Source of the DNA: CBDFKF01 sp965248765
Lineage (GTDB): Bacteria; Pseudomonadota; Alphaproteobacteria; VGEJ01
NCBI GenBank assembly: GCA_965248765.1
Contig: CBDFKF010000004.1
Coordinates: 2,852,001 to 2,916,000 of the forward strand
DNA: 64,000 bases
Direction: 5' to 3'
Position numbers and translations under genes: made by a program. The notes beneath the pieces were generated by a model. It saw only the letters and a list, made by a program, of their open reading frames with translations. It ran no database searches and had not been told where the DNA came from. This document shows, one piece after another, positions 45,880 through 54,945 of this stretch (position 1 is its first letter; each line of letters opens with the position of its first letter).

Positions 45880-46161
45880 TCAGCCCAAGCCTTCGGGCGG
45901 CCGTTCGCCCATCGGGTAGACGGCCTTGATCTGGTCGCTCACTGTATCGCGCGCGACGTTGAACCAGCGGCGGCAGCCATGGACATGCTGCCAGCGCTCG
46001 AAGTGCAGACCCCTGGGGTTGGTCCGGTTGAACACGTAGTCGGCCCACTCCTCATCAGACAGCGCTTCCGGCTCGGCCGGGCGCTCAATGTGCCCCTCGC
46101 CGCCGCAGACGAACTCGGTCTGCCAACGCGGGCCGCAGTAGGGGCAGTCGATCAGGAACAT
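45880..46161 (-). CDS. soxD: Sarcosine oxidase delta subunit
   Basis: 93 residues. Zinc-binding N-terminus CPYCGPRWQTEF, then WADYVFNRTNPRG and the C-terminal CRRWFNVARDTVSDQIKAVY. Small subunit of the same complex, seven bases upstream of soxA. Confidence 0.95.
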   Translation of the reverse strand: MFLIDCPYCGPRWQTEFVCGGEGHIERPAEPEALSDEEWADYVFNRTNPRGLHFERWQHVHGCRRWFNVARDTVSDQIKAVYPMGERPPEGLG

Positions 46162-46173
46162 CCCGTCCCCTCC

Positions 46174-47433
46174 TCAGTGCGCGACGCCGGCGGCGCCGTG
46201 TTCGTCGATGAGATAGCCCGAGGAAAAACGGGAGAGCGTGAATGGCGCGTTGATCGGATGCGGCTCGCCGGTCGCCAGCGTATGGGCATAGACCCAGCCC
46301 GAGCCCGGCGTCGCCTTGAAGCCGCCGGTGCCCCAGCCGCAGTTGATGAACAGCCCCTCGACGGGGGTCTTGCCGAGAATCGGGCTGGCATCGGGGCAGA
46401 CATCGACGATGCCGGCCCACTGACGCATCATCCGCAGTCGCCCGAAGATCGGGAACAGCTCGACGAGCGCCGCGACCTGCTCTTCGATCAGGTGGAAGCT
46501 GCCGCGCTGTGAGTACGAGTTGTGGGCATCGCGGCTCGCGCCGATCACCAGCTCACCCTTGTCGGACTGGCTCAGGTACACGTGCACCTTGCCCGACATA
46601 ATGATGGTGTTGAGCACTGGCTTGATAGGCTCCGATACCAGCGCCTGCAGCGGGTAGCTCTCGAGCGGCAGGCGGAAGCCCGCCATGCCGGCCAGGACCC
46701 CAGAATGCCCGGCGACGACGATGCCGACCCGCTTGGCGCCGATCGTGCCGCGGGTAGTCTCGACTCCGGTAATCCGCTCGCCATCTCGCACCAGCCCGGT
46801 GACTTCGGTTTCCTGGAGGATATCGACGCCGCGGGCATCGGCGCCGCGGGCGAAGCCCCAGGCGACGGCGTCATGGCGTGCGTTGCCGCCCCGCCGTTGC
46901 AGCATGCCGCCGAACAGCGGATAGCGTATGTCGGGTGAGGTGTTGATGATGGGGACGAAGGCCTTGACCTGGGGCACGGTCAGGATCTCGGAATCGATGC
47001 CGTTCAATAGGATCGCGCCACGCCGCCGGCGTTGCTCATCGTTGCCGTGGCGATCGTGCGAGAGCGCCAGCACGCCGCGCTGGCTGAACATCGTGTTGAA
47101 ATTAAGTTCCTGGCTCAGCCCCTCCCACAGCCGCATCGACAGCTCATAGATGCCCGAACTCTCGTCGTAGAGGTAGTTCGAGCGCACCACCGTGGTGTTG
47201 CGTCCCGTATTGCCGCCGCCCAGCCACCCCTTCTCGATCACCGCCACGTTGGTGATGCCGTGTTCTTTGGCGAGGTAGTAGGCGGTGGCAAGGCCGTGGC
47301 CGCCGCCGCCGATGATGACGATGTCGTAGGCCGCCTTGGGCTCTGGCTGCCGCCACACCCGCTGCCAGCTCTCATGGTAGGACCCAGCGTTCTTCAGCAG
47401 ACTCCAGATCGAGTATTTGGCGGGTGCCGCCAT
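46174..47433 (-). CDS. soxB: Sarcosine oxidase beta subunit
   Basis: 419 residues from ATG 47433 (GGGGGAGC upstream). FAD-binding YDIVIIGGGGHGLATAYYLA near residue 37, GNTGRNTTVVRSNY, GGMLQRRGGNARHDAVAW and the C-terminal INCGWGTGGFKATPGSG. Holds the catalytic flavins for sarcosine oxidation. First gene of soxB-D-A-G; the long minus-strand run continues to the ABC importer. Confidence 0.95.
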   Translation of the reverse strand: MAAPAKYSIWSLLKNAGSYHESWQRVWRQPEPKAAYDIVIIGGGGHGLATAYYLAKEHGITNVAVIEKGWLGGGNTGRNTTVVRSNYLYDESSGIYELSMRLWEGLSQELNFNTMFSQRGVLALSHDRHGNDEQRRRRGAILLNGIDSEILTVPQVKAFVPIINTSPDIRYPLFGGMLQRRGGNARHDAVAWGFARGADARGVDILQETEVTGLVRDGERITGVETTRGTIGAKRVGIVVAGHSGVLAGMAGFRLPLESYPLQALVSEPIKPVLNTIIMSGKVHVYLSQSDKGELVIGASRDAHNSYSQRGSFHLIEEQVAALVELFPIFGRLRMMRQWAGIVDVCPDASPILGKTPVEGLFINCGWGTGGFKATPGSGWVYAHTLATGEPHPINAPFTLSRFSSGYLIDEHGAAGVAH

Positions 47434-47574
47434 GCTCCCCCGGGCCGGGGCCGGCACTGCCACCTCGGGCAGTCCGCCCTCTCTTTGGTTGTCAAGCGCG
47501 TGTAGGGCGCGAGAGTTGCCGAAAGCCGGCGCCGCTTCAAGGGCTTTGTGGCGCGCCCGGCCGGACGGGGATGG

Positions 47575-47793
47575 CTAGAGCGGGTTGTCGCGGTACTGGC
47601 GCAGGCGGCGGTTGTACTCGAGCTCGCGATAGGAATCCTGGATGCAGTCGAGATACTCGCGGGTATCCGGATAGAGCCCGAAGTCGAGGCAATGCTTCAC
47701 CACATAGGCCTCGTCGTCGGTGGCACAGCCGCCCACGAGCAGGCCGGCGGCCAGGAGCGGAGCGGCCAGGTGTGTGGTAGCGATCCTTCCCAT
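47575..47793 (-). CDS. Small predicted lipoprotein
   Basis: 72 residues from ATG 47793 (AGGTGA upstream). Signal segment HLAAPLLAAGLLVGGC ends in a lipobox (LVGGC), giving a mature acylated chain of about 50 residues, charged and Tyr/Arg-rich (REYLDCIQDSYRELEYNRRL). Not recognised. It faces away from the GcvT-SHMT gene. Confidence 0.65.
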   Translation of the reverse strand: MGRIATTHLAAPLLAAGLLVGGCATDDEAYVVKHCLDFGLYPDTREYLDCIQDSYRELEYNRRLRQYRDNPL

Positions 47794-47920
47794 GTCACCT
47801 ATATGGGGATGGCGACCGCGCGCGGCCAGAGGCCGAGGGATCGTCTCGCACGGCGCGCCGCCGCTCGCGCGTTGCGGGTAACCCGCCGGCTGTGCTAGCG
47901 ACCACCCCAGGGACCGAGGA

Positions 47921-50596
47921 ATGACCGCCGCTACCGAGCCTGCCGCACTGTCGGCGACCCTGCTCCATGACTGGCACGCCGCGCGCGGTGCCAAGATGGT
48001 GGGCTTCGCCGGTTGGTCGATGCCGGTGCAATACGCGACCGGCACGATCCGCGAGCACCTGGCGACGCGGCGCCACGCCGGCTTGTTCGATGTCTCGCAC
48101 ATGGGCCGCTTCCGGGTCGCGGGCGCTGGCGCCGGGGATTTTCTGCTCGAGACGCTCACCAACGATGCCCGTGCACTGCGCCCCGGCGAGGCGCACTACA
48201 CCTTCATTGCCAACGAGCAGGGTGGCGCGGTCGACGATGCCTATCTCTATCGGCTGGACGCCGCGCGCTACCTGTTGATCGTTAACGCCGCCAACCGGGC
48301 GAAGGACTGGGCGTGGCTCGGGGAGCGGTCCGCCGGGCACGCCGTCGCATTAGAAGACGTGAGCGAGACGCTCGGCATGATTTCGCTACAGGGCCCGGCC
48401 TCGACCGGCTTGCTCGAACAGGTTCTGGCGCCGGCGGTGCTGCCCGAGAACAAGCGCAATCGGTTATCCGATGTGCCCTTTGACGGCACCGAGCTGATGG
48501 TGGCCCGCACCGGCTACACCGGTGAGGCCGTGTGCTTTGAGCTGTTCGTCGAAGCCGCGCGCCTCGTTGATCTCTGGGAGAGACTGGTCGGGCTGGGCGC
48601 GGTCCCGTGCGGCTTGGGTGCGCGTGATTCCCTGCGCCTTGAGGCCGGCCTCCCGCTCTACGGCCATGAGCTGGGACTGGATGCCGAGGGGCACGACATC
48701 CCTATCTTCGCGAACGGTCTCGCCATGTTTGCCGTCCGGCCGTCCAATGCGTGCGACTACGTCGGGCGGGCGGCACTCGAACGACAGCGGGCTGAGTGCG
48801 TCCGCATCCACCGCGGCGAGCTCGATACCCCGGCCGACGAACGCGCGCTGAAGCGCCTGGTCATGCCGATCGCGGCGTTTGCGGGGCGCCGGCCGCTGCG
48901 CGCTGGTGATGCCGTCCATCACAACGGCGAGCATGTCGGCTACGTCACCTCCGGCACCAGCGTCCCATACGCGCGGTTCGCGGGCGGAGGCATCTCCGAG
49001 GCCCCGTCCGATGCCCATGAGCTGCGCCCGATCGGGCTCGCGCTCATCACATCGAGCCTCACGTATCGGACCGACCGACCCATCGTCCTCGACGTCGTTG
49101 ACGAGAAAGGTCGGTCGATCGAGGTCGATCTGGTCGAGAAGAACCTGTGGTCCTCGGCACCCTACGCCCGCCCCTACACCGGGTTCGTCGGTCCCCGCCG
49201 CACCCGCCGCATTGATGCCGGCGATGCCGCAGACCTCGGTGCGGCACTCACCACCGCAGCGGCGACCAATACCCGCTGGCGCCGGTCCGAATGCGTCAAC
49301 CTCATCGCCTCCGAGCAGCCGACCTCGGCCTATGTCGATCGGCTCAGCACCGCCGATCCTGCGGCCCGTTACAACGAGCACAGCCGCCTCCCGGCGCTCG
49401 GGCCCGATTCGCCCGAGGTCCGCTACTACAAGGGCACCGCGTTCATCATGGACAAGGAGGACGAGCTAAAGTCCGCCCTCCGCGCTTTCTTCGGCTGCGC
49501 CCGGGTCGAGGTCCGCCTCCTGTCCGGCCAGATGGCGAACGATGCGGTCTACGACGGCCTCCTTCAGTTCAAGAACCGCGCCCGCCGCGGCCAGCCACCC
49601 GAACGCCTGCGCCGGGCGCTGGTGCACGATCTGATCAAAGGCGGGCATTTGAGCGCCCAGCCCATGGGGGCACTCAGGAACTATCTTGCCCTTGATCCCG
49701 TGACCGGGCGCCCCGCGGTCGAGCACTTTCCCGTTCAAGCGGACAACTCGCTGAGGATCGATGTCGCGGCAACCAGGGAGCTGATTGCGCGAACACGACC
49801 GGAGCTGATCGTCTTCGGCCGCAGCATGATCGTCCACCGCGAACCGATCGCCGAGGTCGCCGAGTTCGTGCGTGCCGAGTTCGGTCCCGATCAGCCGGAC
49901 CGTCCGTTGATCGTGTACGACGCCGCCCATGTCCTCGGCCTTCTCGGCGCGCCCTACCAGGACCCGCTCAAGGAAGGGGCGGACATCGTCACTGGCTCGA
50001 CCCACAAGACCTTCTTCGGCCCCCAGCGCGGGGTCATCCTCAGCGACATTGCGCCGGCCTCGCCCTTCGAGGAGCTGTGGCGCTTCATCGAATCGCGCAC
50101 CTTCCCCGGCCACGTCAGCAACCACCACCTCGGGACCATGCTTGGGCTCTTGGGCGCGACCTACGAGATGCTGCATTTTCAAGGCGAGTATCCCCAGCGG
50201 GTGATCGACAACGCCAAAGCCTTCGCCCGCGCGCTCACCGATGCTGGGCTAACGGTCGAGGGCGATCCGGCGTGCGATTACACCGAGACCCACCAGGTGA
50301 TTCTCCGGCTCGGGCGGGCGCGGGGCGAATACGCGGCCGACTTGCTCGAGGCCAATAACATCATCGCCAACGGCCAGGCACTGCATGACGACCCCGGCTT
50401 CGCTGCTGCCAGCGGGCTGCGCCTCGGCTCCCAGGAGATGACGCGTTACGGGATGGCGGTCGCTGACTTCGCCGAACTCGCCCAGCTGATGGCCGAGATC
50501 CTTAGTCAGGGCGACAAGGCGCCACGCGGCCATTGGCGTGAGCGAGTGATCGCCTTCCGTAGCCGCTTCACGCAGATGCGCTACTGCTTCGACTGA
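47921..50596 (+). CDS. GcvT (aminomethyltransferase)-SHMT-like fusion protein
   Basis: 891 residues in one frame. Residues 1-430 are GcvT-like: RHAGLFDVSHMG, NEQGGAVDDAYLY, MVARTGYTGEAVCFEL, and a C-terminal barrel. Residues about 440-891 are a divergent serine hydroxymethyltransferase: ECVNLIASEQPTS, VRYYKGTAF, VYDAAHVLGLLG, and the PLP lysine in TGSTHKTFFGPQRG. The usual GGP motif is altered (FPGHVSNHHLG). It probably couples THF-bound one-carbon units with glycine/serine interconversion. Sarcosine oxidase next door makes exactly glycine plus methylene-THF. Both halves keep key residues; true substrates are unproven. Confidence 0.85.
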   Translation: MTAATEPAALSATLLHDWHAARGAKMVGFAGWSMPVQYATGTIREHLATRRHAGLFDVSHMGRFRVAGAGAGDFLLETLTNDARALRPGEAHYTFIANEQGGAVDDAYLYRLDAARYLLIVNAANRAKDWAWLGERSAGHAVALEDVSETLGMISLQGPASTGLLEQVLAPAVLPENKRNRLSDVPFDGTELMVARTGYTGEAVCFELFVEAARLVDLWERLVGLGAVPCGLGARDSLRLEAGLPLYGHELGLDAEGHDIPIFANGLAMFAVRPSNACDYVGRAALERQRAECVRIHRGELDTPADERALKRLVMPIAAFAGRRPLRAGDAVHHNGEHVGYVTSGTSVPYARFAGGGISEAPSDAHELRPIGLALITSSLTYRTDRPIVLDVVDEKGRSIEVDLVEKNLWSSAPYARPYTGFVGPRRTRRIDAGDAADLGAALTTAAATNTRWRRSECVNLIASEQPTSAYVDRLSTADPAARYNEHSRLPALGPDSPEVRYYKGTAFIMDKEDELKSALRAFFGCARVEVRLLSGQMANDAVYDGLLQFKNRARRGQPPERLRRALVHDLIKGGHLSAQPMGALRNYLALDPVTGRPAVEHFPVQADNSLRIDVAATRELIARTRPELIVFGRSMIVHREPIAEVAEFVRAEFGPDQPDRPLIVYDAAHVLGLLGAPYQDPLKEGADIVTGSTHKTFFGPQRGVILSDIAPASPFEELWRFIESRTFPGHVSNHHLGTMLGLLGATYEMLHFQGEYPQRVIDNAKAFARALTDAGLTVEGDPACDYTETHQVILRLGRARGEYAADLLEANNIIANGQALHDDPGFAAASGLRLGSQEMTRYGMAVADFAELAQLMAEILSQGDKAPRGHWRERVIAFRSRFTQMRYCFD

Positions 50597-50641
50597 TCGG
50601 CCGCAGGTCGGCCCCGCACCAGGTGGGTCAGGGCAAAGTCC

Positions 50642-52037
50642 TGTCGAGAACAAACTGAATTGACCGGTTTATGTACCATATGAATTGACCGCTTCAGTTG
50701 TGGTTGTTGGGCCAGTGGATAAGGGGTCGGGCGCGGAGCGGCCGTCCCCTTATCCACTGGCCGGTCGCGTCGAAGCGGATCACGCGGCCTGTCTGTGGCT
50801 TGTGTTGATGGGCGATCCGTCGGCCTGGTATCGGGCCAGGCAGCGCGGCCCATGGAAGACGGCGAGGGTGCGGTCGGGGTATTCGTGGACCCGGACCCTT
50901 GCCTTGACGTAGTGGCGGCGATGGCGGTCGGGCGGGATCGCCAGCACCAGGCATTTGTAGCGCACGGTATTGTCGTTGGAGACGGTGCGCTCCTGCTGCA
51001 CGCAGAGGATGTCGTCGAGGGTACCGGCGAAGGGCACGAAGGCGGTGCCCTCGGCTTCCGGCGGCACCGCGAAGCGGGCGTTGTGGCCTGGCAGGTAGAG
51101 CTCCTTGAGGAAGCGGTTGGCCTGGGCCATGTCGGTGATGCCGGCGAGCCTGAGCTCCTGGGGCAGGCGCTTCTGCAGGGTGGCGAACATGCGTTCCGAG
51201 CGCCCCCTTGCCTCGGGCGAGTAGGCCGGGATCAGCTCGATGCCGAGCTGGGCCAGGGCGCGGCCGAACTGGGTCGGATTGTCCTTGTCGACCGTGCCGC
51301 CGGCCTCAGGGGTGTGCCAGTAGTGGCCGCGCGGTCGGCATAGAGCGAGCAGAACAGCCCCTTGGCCCGGATCGCCTCGGACACCCCCTGAAAGCTCGAC
51401 ATCGTGCCCTCTTCGGCGACGAAGAAGGCCGAGTAGATCTCACTGGTGGTGTCGTCCATGGTGACGATCAGGTCCCACCACTGATCGGGGACCCACGCGT
51501 GGCTTGAGCCGTCTTGATGCAGCATCATGCCGGGCAGCGCGCGGCGCGGCCGCTTGCGCCGGTGCGCCCCGCGCCTGGGCGCCGCCCGTCTTCGCCCATG
51601 GGCCTGCAAGCTCAGCCGCACCCAGTTGTAGCTGCGCTTGAAGGCATAGTCCGCGACCAGCTTCTCGTGGAAGTGCTTGGCGGTGAAGTCCCAGTAGCGG
51701 GTGTCGAACAGCGCCAACAGCGCCGTCACCTCGTCGACCGCCGCGCGCCGCGCCGAGACCCGGCCCAGACGGCGATCGTAGAGCCCTTCCGCGCCGTCCG
51801 CCTCATAGCGGTCGCGCCAGCGCCGGAAGGTGCGCTCTGAAACGCCGAGAACCTCCGCCGCCTCGGCTTGGCTCAAGCAACCCCGATGGGTGCGGCCGTA
51901 AACCTCCTCGAACTTCATCAATCTCAGTCCCTGCAACTGCTCTGTCCGGCGCATCCAAACCCTCCATAGCCTGGAGAGCTTCTAAATCCGGACAGATCGT
52001 CTGGTACATAAACCGGACATATCGTGTGTTAGTGACA
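50642..52037 (-). mobile_element. ISNCY/IS1202-like insertion sequence, copy 2 (defective, inverted)
   Basis: 1396 bp, one base shorter than copy 1 and otherwise nearly identical, in the opposite orientation. Ends TGTCGAGAACAA (50642 side) and TGTCACTAACAC (52037 side, minus strand) match copy 1. Unlike copy 1, the flanks (GTCAGGGCAAAGTCC before, CCGCCGAACAAAACG after) do not form a direct repeat, which suggests an adjacent deletion or recombination. It sits 134 bp upstream of rimP. Confidence 0.9.
50780..51954 (-). pseudogene. ISNCY transposase, single-base frameshift
   Basis: Same protein as 5280-6455, with three substitutions (Tyr to His, Asn to Asp, Arg to Cys) and one deleted C near 51330: copy 1 reads GACCGCGCCGGCCAC, this copy GACCGCGCGGCCAC. 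The deletion falls between the second catalytic Asp and the Glu, so the N-terminal frame ends aberrantly at 51232 and the DDE Glu part is only in a separate frame. Non-functional unless complemented by copy 1. Confidence 0.9.
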
Positions 52038-52121
52038 CCGCCGAACAAAACGCTAGGAAGCCGGGCGACGGTCGCCTAAGATGATGACAACATAGTTGGG
52101 CCGCATGGGCGGCAGAGTATG

Positions 52122-52146
52122 AATGGGCGGGACGCCCATTTTTTTG
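52122..52146 (+). terminator. Hairpin plus U-tract in the rimP-nusA leader (possible attenuator)
   Basis: Stem AATGGGCG (52122-52129), loop GGA, CGCCCATT (52133-52140), then T5: a textbook intrinsic terminator 26 bases before the rimP start. A second ATGGGCG at 52105-52111 could pair with the same 3' arm. A nusA operon preceded by a terminator is reminiscent of NusA-dependent autoregulation in other bacteria. Alternatively it ends an upstream transcript. The rest of 52038-52171 holds no gene; the promoter is not evident. Confidence 0.75.
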
Positions 52147-52171
52147 TAGGAGGCGAGCCAGCACGACCGCG

Positions 52172-52681
52172 ATGAGCCGGACACAGGCCACCGCCGAATT
52201 CGAGCGCCTTGCAACGCCGCTCGTCGAGGCCATGGGCTTCAGCGTCGTGAGGGTCATGATTAGCGGAAGCCAGCGGCCCAAGCTTCAGGTGATGATGGAA
52301 CGATCGGATGGTCGCGATGTCACCATCGACGATTGTGCCAACATGAGCCGCGCGCTGTCGGCACACCTCGACGTGGAGGATCCGGTTCCCGGTACCTATA
52401 TTCTGGAAGTGAGCTCACCGGGGCTCGATCGCCCCCTGGTGCGGTTGGCCGACTTCGAACGTTTCGCCGGTCGTGAGGCCAAGCTCGAGACCACAGAACT
52501 GATCGACGGCAGGCGCCGCTACCGCGGCACACTACAAGGCGTTCTACAAGATCGCGTGCGGATCGCGGTTGAGGGCAAAGATCTGGAGATTCCATTTGCG
52601 GCGATCACCTCAGCGAAGCTCTTGCTGACCGACGAGATCATCGCCGCCAGCCTGAAACGACAGAACCCGCAGAACCCATAG
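52172..52681 (+). CDS. rimP: Ribosome maturation factor RimP
   Basis: 169 residues. Needed for 30S subunit maturation. Motifs: MGFSVVRVMISG, VTIDDCANMSRALSAHLD and the diagnostic YILEVSSPGLDRPL. C-terminal SH3-like domain. ATG 52172 lies 26 bases after the leader hairpin. First gene of the translation/RNA operon. Confidence 0.95.
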   Translation: MSRTQATAEFERLATPLVEAMGFSVVRVMISGSQRPKLQVMMERSDGRDVTIDDCANMSRALSAHLDVEDPVPGTYILEVSSPGLDRPLVRLADFERFAGREAKLETTELIDGRRRYRGTLQGVLQDRVRIAVEGKDLEIPFAAITSAKLLLTDEIIAASLKRQNPQNP

Positions 52682-52694
52682 ACGGGATGTTGAG

Positions 52695-54302
52695 ATGACC
52701 AGCACGGACACCGAAGCGGCAACCAGCCACAACCGGTTGGAGCTGTTGCAAGTCGCCGACGCGGTTGCTCGCGAGAAGGGGATCGAACGGATCACGGTCC
52801 TCGGGGCGATGGAGGAGGCGATCCAAAAGGCGGCCCGTTCAAAGTACGGGATGGAGAACGAGATCCGGGCCGAAATCGACGGGACGACGGGGAACATTCG
52901 CATCTTCCGCTGTCTCGAGGTGTGCGAGGACGTGGAGAACGAAGCCACCGAGATCTCGGTGGCAGAAGCGCGGGAGCGCAACCCGGATGCGCGGGTCGGC
53001 GACATCCTCGCGGAACCCTTGCCGCCGATCGACTTTGGCCGAGTTGCCGCACAGACCGCCAAGCAGGTCATCGTTCAAAAGGTCCGCGAGGCCGAGCGTG
53101 AGCGCCAATATGAGGAATACAAGGATCGCGTCGGCGAGATCGTCAACGGCTTGGTGAAGCGCGTGGAGTACGGCAACGTGACGGTCGATCTCGGCCGTGC
53201 GGAGGCGGTCGTGCGCCGCGACGAGCTCCTGCCGCGCGAGACCTTCCGCCAGGGAGACCGCATCCGCGGCTATATCTATGACGTGCGCCGTGAACCGCGC
53301 GGCCCGCAGATCTTCCTCTCCCGCACGCACCCGCACTTTATGGCGAAGCTGTTCGCCCAGGAGGTGCCGGAGGTCTACGACAACATCGTCGAGATCAGAG
53401 CGGTTGCTCGCGATCCCGGCAGCCGGGCCAAGATCGGGGTGGTATCGAACGATTCGAGCGTCGACCCGGTCGGCGCCTGCGTCGGCATGCGCGGGAGTCG
53501 CGTGCAGGCGGTCGTCGGTGAGCTGCAGGGCGAGAAGATCGATATCATCAACTGGTCTCCCGATGCCGCGACGTTCATCGTCAATGCCCTCGCGCCCGCC
53601 GAGGTCACCAAGGTGGTGCTCGACGAAGAGACGCAGCGAATCGAGGTGGTCGTCCCCGACGAGCAGCTCAGTCTCGCCATCGGTCGGCGCGGTCAAAATG
53701 TCCGGCTCGCCTCTCAGCTCACGGGCTGGGACATCGACATTCTGACCGAGGCGGAGGAATCCGAGCGCCGGCAAGAGGAGTTCCGCCAGCGCACCCAGAC
53801 GTTCATAGATGCCCTTGACGTCGACGAGGTCGTTGCCCAACTACTCGTCATCGAGGGCTTCACGAGTGTCGATGTGGTGGCGTTCGTGCCCGTCGAGGAG
53901 CTGGTGGAGATAGAAGGCTTTGATGAGGACGTGGCGCAGGAGCTCCACGCTCGGGCCAATGACTACCTCGAGAGGCTCAACCAGCAGTACGAGGCACGCC
54001 GGGTCGAGCTTGGCGTAACCTCGGAAATTGCCGCGATCTCCGAATTGACGCCGGCGATGCTCGTCCGACTGGGGGAACAGGGCATCAAGACGCTGGATGA
54101 CCTCGGCGACATGGCGGGCGACGAGCTGTTGGAGATGCTGCCCGACAGCGGCCTCGGCGAAGAGGCTGCAAACGCGATCATCATGGCGGCCCGCGCCCAC
54201 TGGTTCGAGGATGAACCCGCCACCGAGGGCGAGGAAGAGGGCGATGGCGCAACCGCAACCGAGGAGGCCGAGAGCGCGACTGGTGCCGTCGGGGCGGAGT
54301 GA
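52695..54302 (+). CDS. nusA: Transcription elongation/termination factor NusA
   Basis: 535 residues. Order: NTD (residues 1-130; RIFRCLEVCEDVENEATE), S1 domain, two KH domains (DPVGACVGMRGSRVQAVVGEL region; IGRRGQNVRLASQLTGW), and C-terminal acidic repeats ending in a Glu-rich tail typical of alphaproteobacteria. Binds RNA polymerase to modulate pausing, termination and antitermination. 13 bp after rimP. Confidence 0.97.
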   Translation: MTSTDTEAATSHNRLELLQVADAVAREKGIERITVLGAMEEAIQKAARSKYGMENEIRAEIDGTTGNIRIFRCLEVCEDVENEATEISVAEARERNPDARVGDILAEPLPPIDFGRVAAQTAKQVIVQKVREAERERQYEEYKDRVGEIVNGLVKRVEYGNVTVDLGRAEAVVRRDELLPRETFRQGDRIRGYIYDVRREPRGPQIFLSRTHPHFMAKLFAQEVPEVYDNIVEIRAVARDPGSRAKIGVVSNDSSVDPVGACVGMRGSRVQAVVGELQGEKIDIINWSPDAATFIVNALAPAEVTKVVLDEETQRIEVVVPDEQLSLAIGRRGQNVRLASQLTGWDIDILTEAEESERRQEEFRQRTQTFIDALDVDEVVAQLLVIEGFTSVDVVAFVPVEELVEIEGFDEDVAQELHARANDYLERLNQQYEARRVELGVTSEIAAISELTPAMLVRLGEQGIKTLDDLGDMAGDELLEMLPDSGLGEEAANAIIMAARAHWFEDEPATEGEEEGDGATATEEAESATGAVGAE

Positions 54303-54945
54303 TGGGGCGAGCCAGAGGCGCGAGCGGGGCAAGCAGCGGCGCTGCATTCTGACGCGTGAGGTCTGCGATGCCGAACGGCTGCTGCGCTTCGTCATAGCGC
54401 CTGACGATCGCGTCGCGCTGGACTTGGCCGGCACCTTACCGGGGCGCGGGTTGTGGCTGAGCGCGACGCGGGCAGCGGTCGACCGTGCGGTCGCCGCTGA
54501 CGCTTTCTCTCGAGCGAGTCGCCGCCGCGTCGCTGTCGAGTCTGATTTGGCCGATCGTATCGAAGCCGGCCTTGCGCGGCGGGCGCTCGATCGTCTCGGT
54601 TTGGCGCGGCGTGCCGGCCAGCTGGTCTGCGGATTCGAGCGGGTCGCCGAAGGCCTCGCGCGCGGGGACGTGGCGGTGCTCGTGGCCGCCCACGATGCCG
54701 CCGAGGGTGGTCGGAGCAAGCTGCAAGCGCGGGCGCGGGACGTCGCCTGCGTCGATTGCCTCTCCGTCGCCGAATTGAGTTTGGCATTGGGCAGAGAAAA
54801 TGTGGTACATGCTGCGCTGTCAGGCGGGGCTCTGGCAGCACGATTTCTGGTCGAGGCGACACGGCTCGCAGGCTTTCGTGACAAGCCCGAGCGCGGCGAT
54901 GACGCGCGTGCCGACGCCCCCTATAACGACTCGACGATCGCATGA
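54283..54945 (+). CDS. YlxR (DUF448) + L7Ae-like RNA-binding fusion
   Basis: 220 residues from GTG 54283, which overlaps the nusA 3' end by 20 bases. The N-terminal half is YlxR-like (RRCILTREVCDAERLLRFVI, PGRGLWLSATRAAVDRAV); the C-terminal half is L7Ae/YlxQ-like (LGLARRAGQLVCGFERVAEGL, VAVLVAAHDAAEGG). This fused form is usual in alphaproteobacteria between nusA and infB. RNA-binding, exact role unclear. Its TGA overlaps the infB ATG. Confidence 0.9.
   Translation: MPSGRSDGASQRRERGKQRRCILTREVCDAERLLRFVIAPDDRVALDLAGTLPGRGLWLSATRAAVDRAVAADAFSRASRRRVAVESDLADRIEAGLARRALDRLGLARRAGQLVCGFERVAEGLARGDVAVLVAAHDAAEGGRSKLQARARDVACVDCLSVAELSLALGRENVVHAALSGGALAARFLVEATRLAGFRDKPERGDDARADAPYNDSTIA

Noticed and set aside
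47794..47920. Glycine riboswitch upstream of the GcvT-SHMT gene
   Set aside because: The 127-base leader lacks the conserved glycine-aptamer core and is too short for the tandem form.
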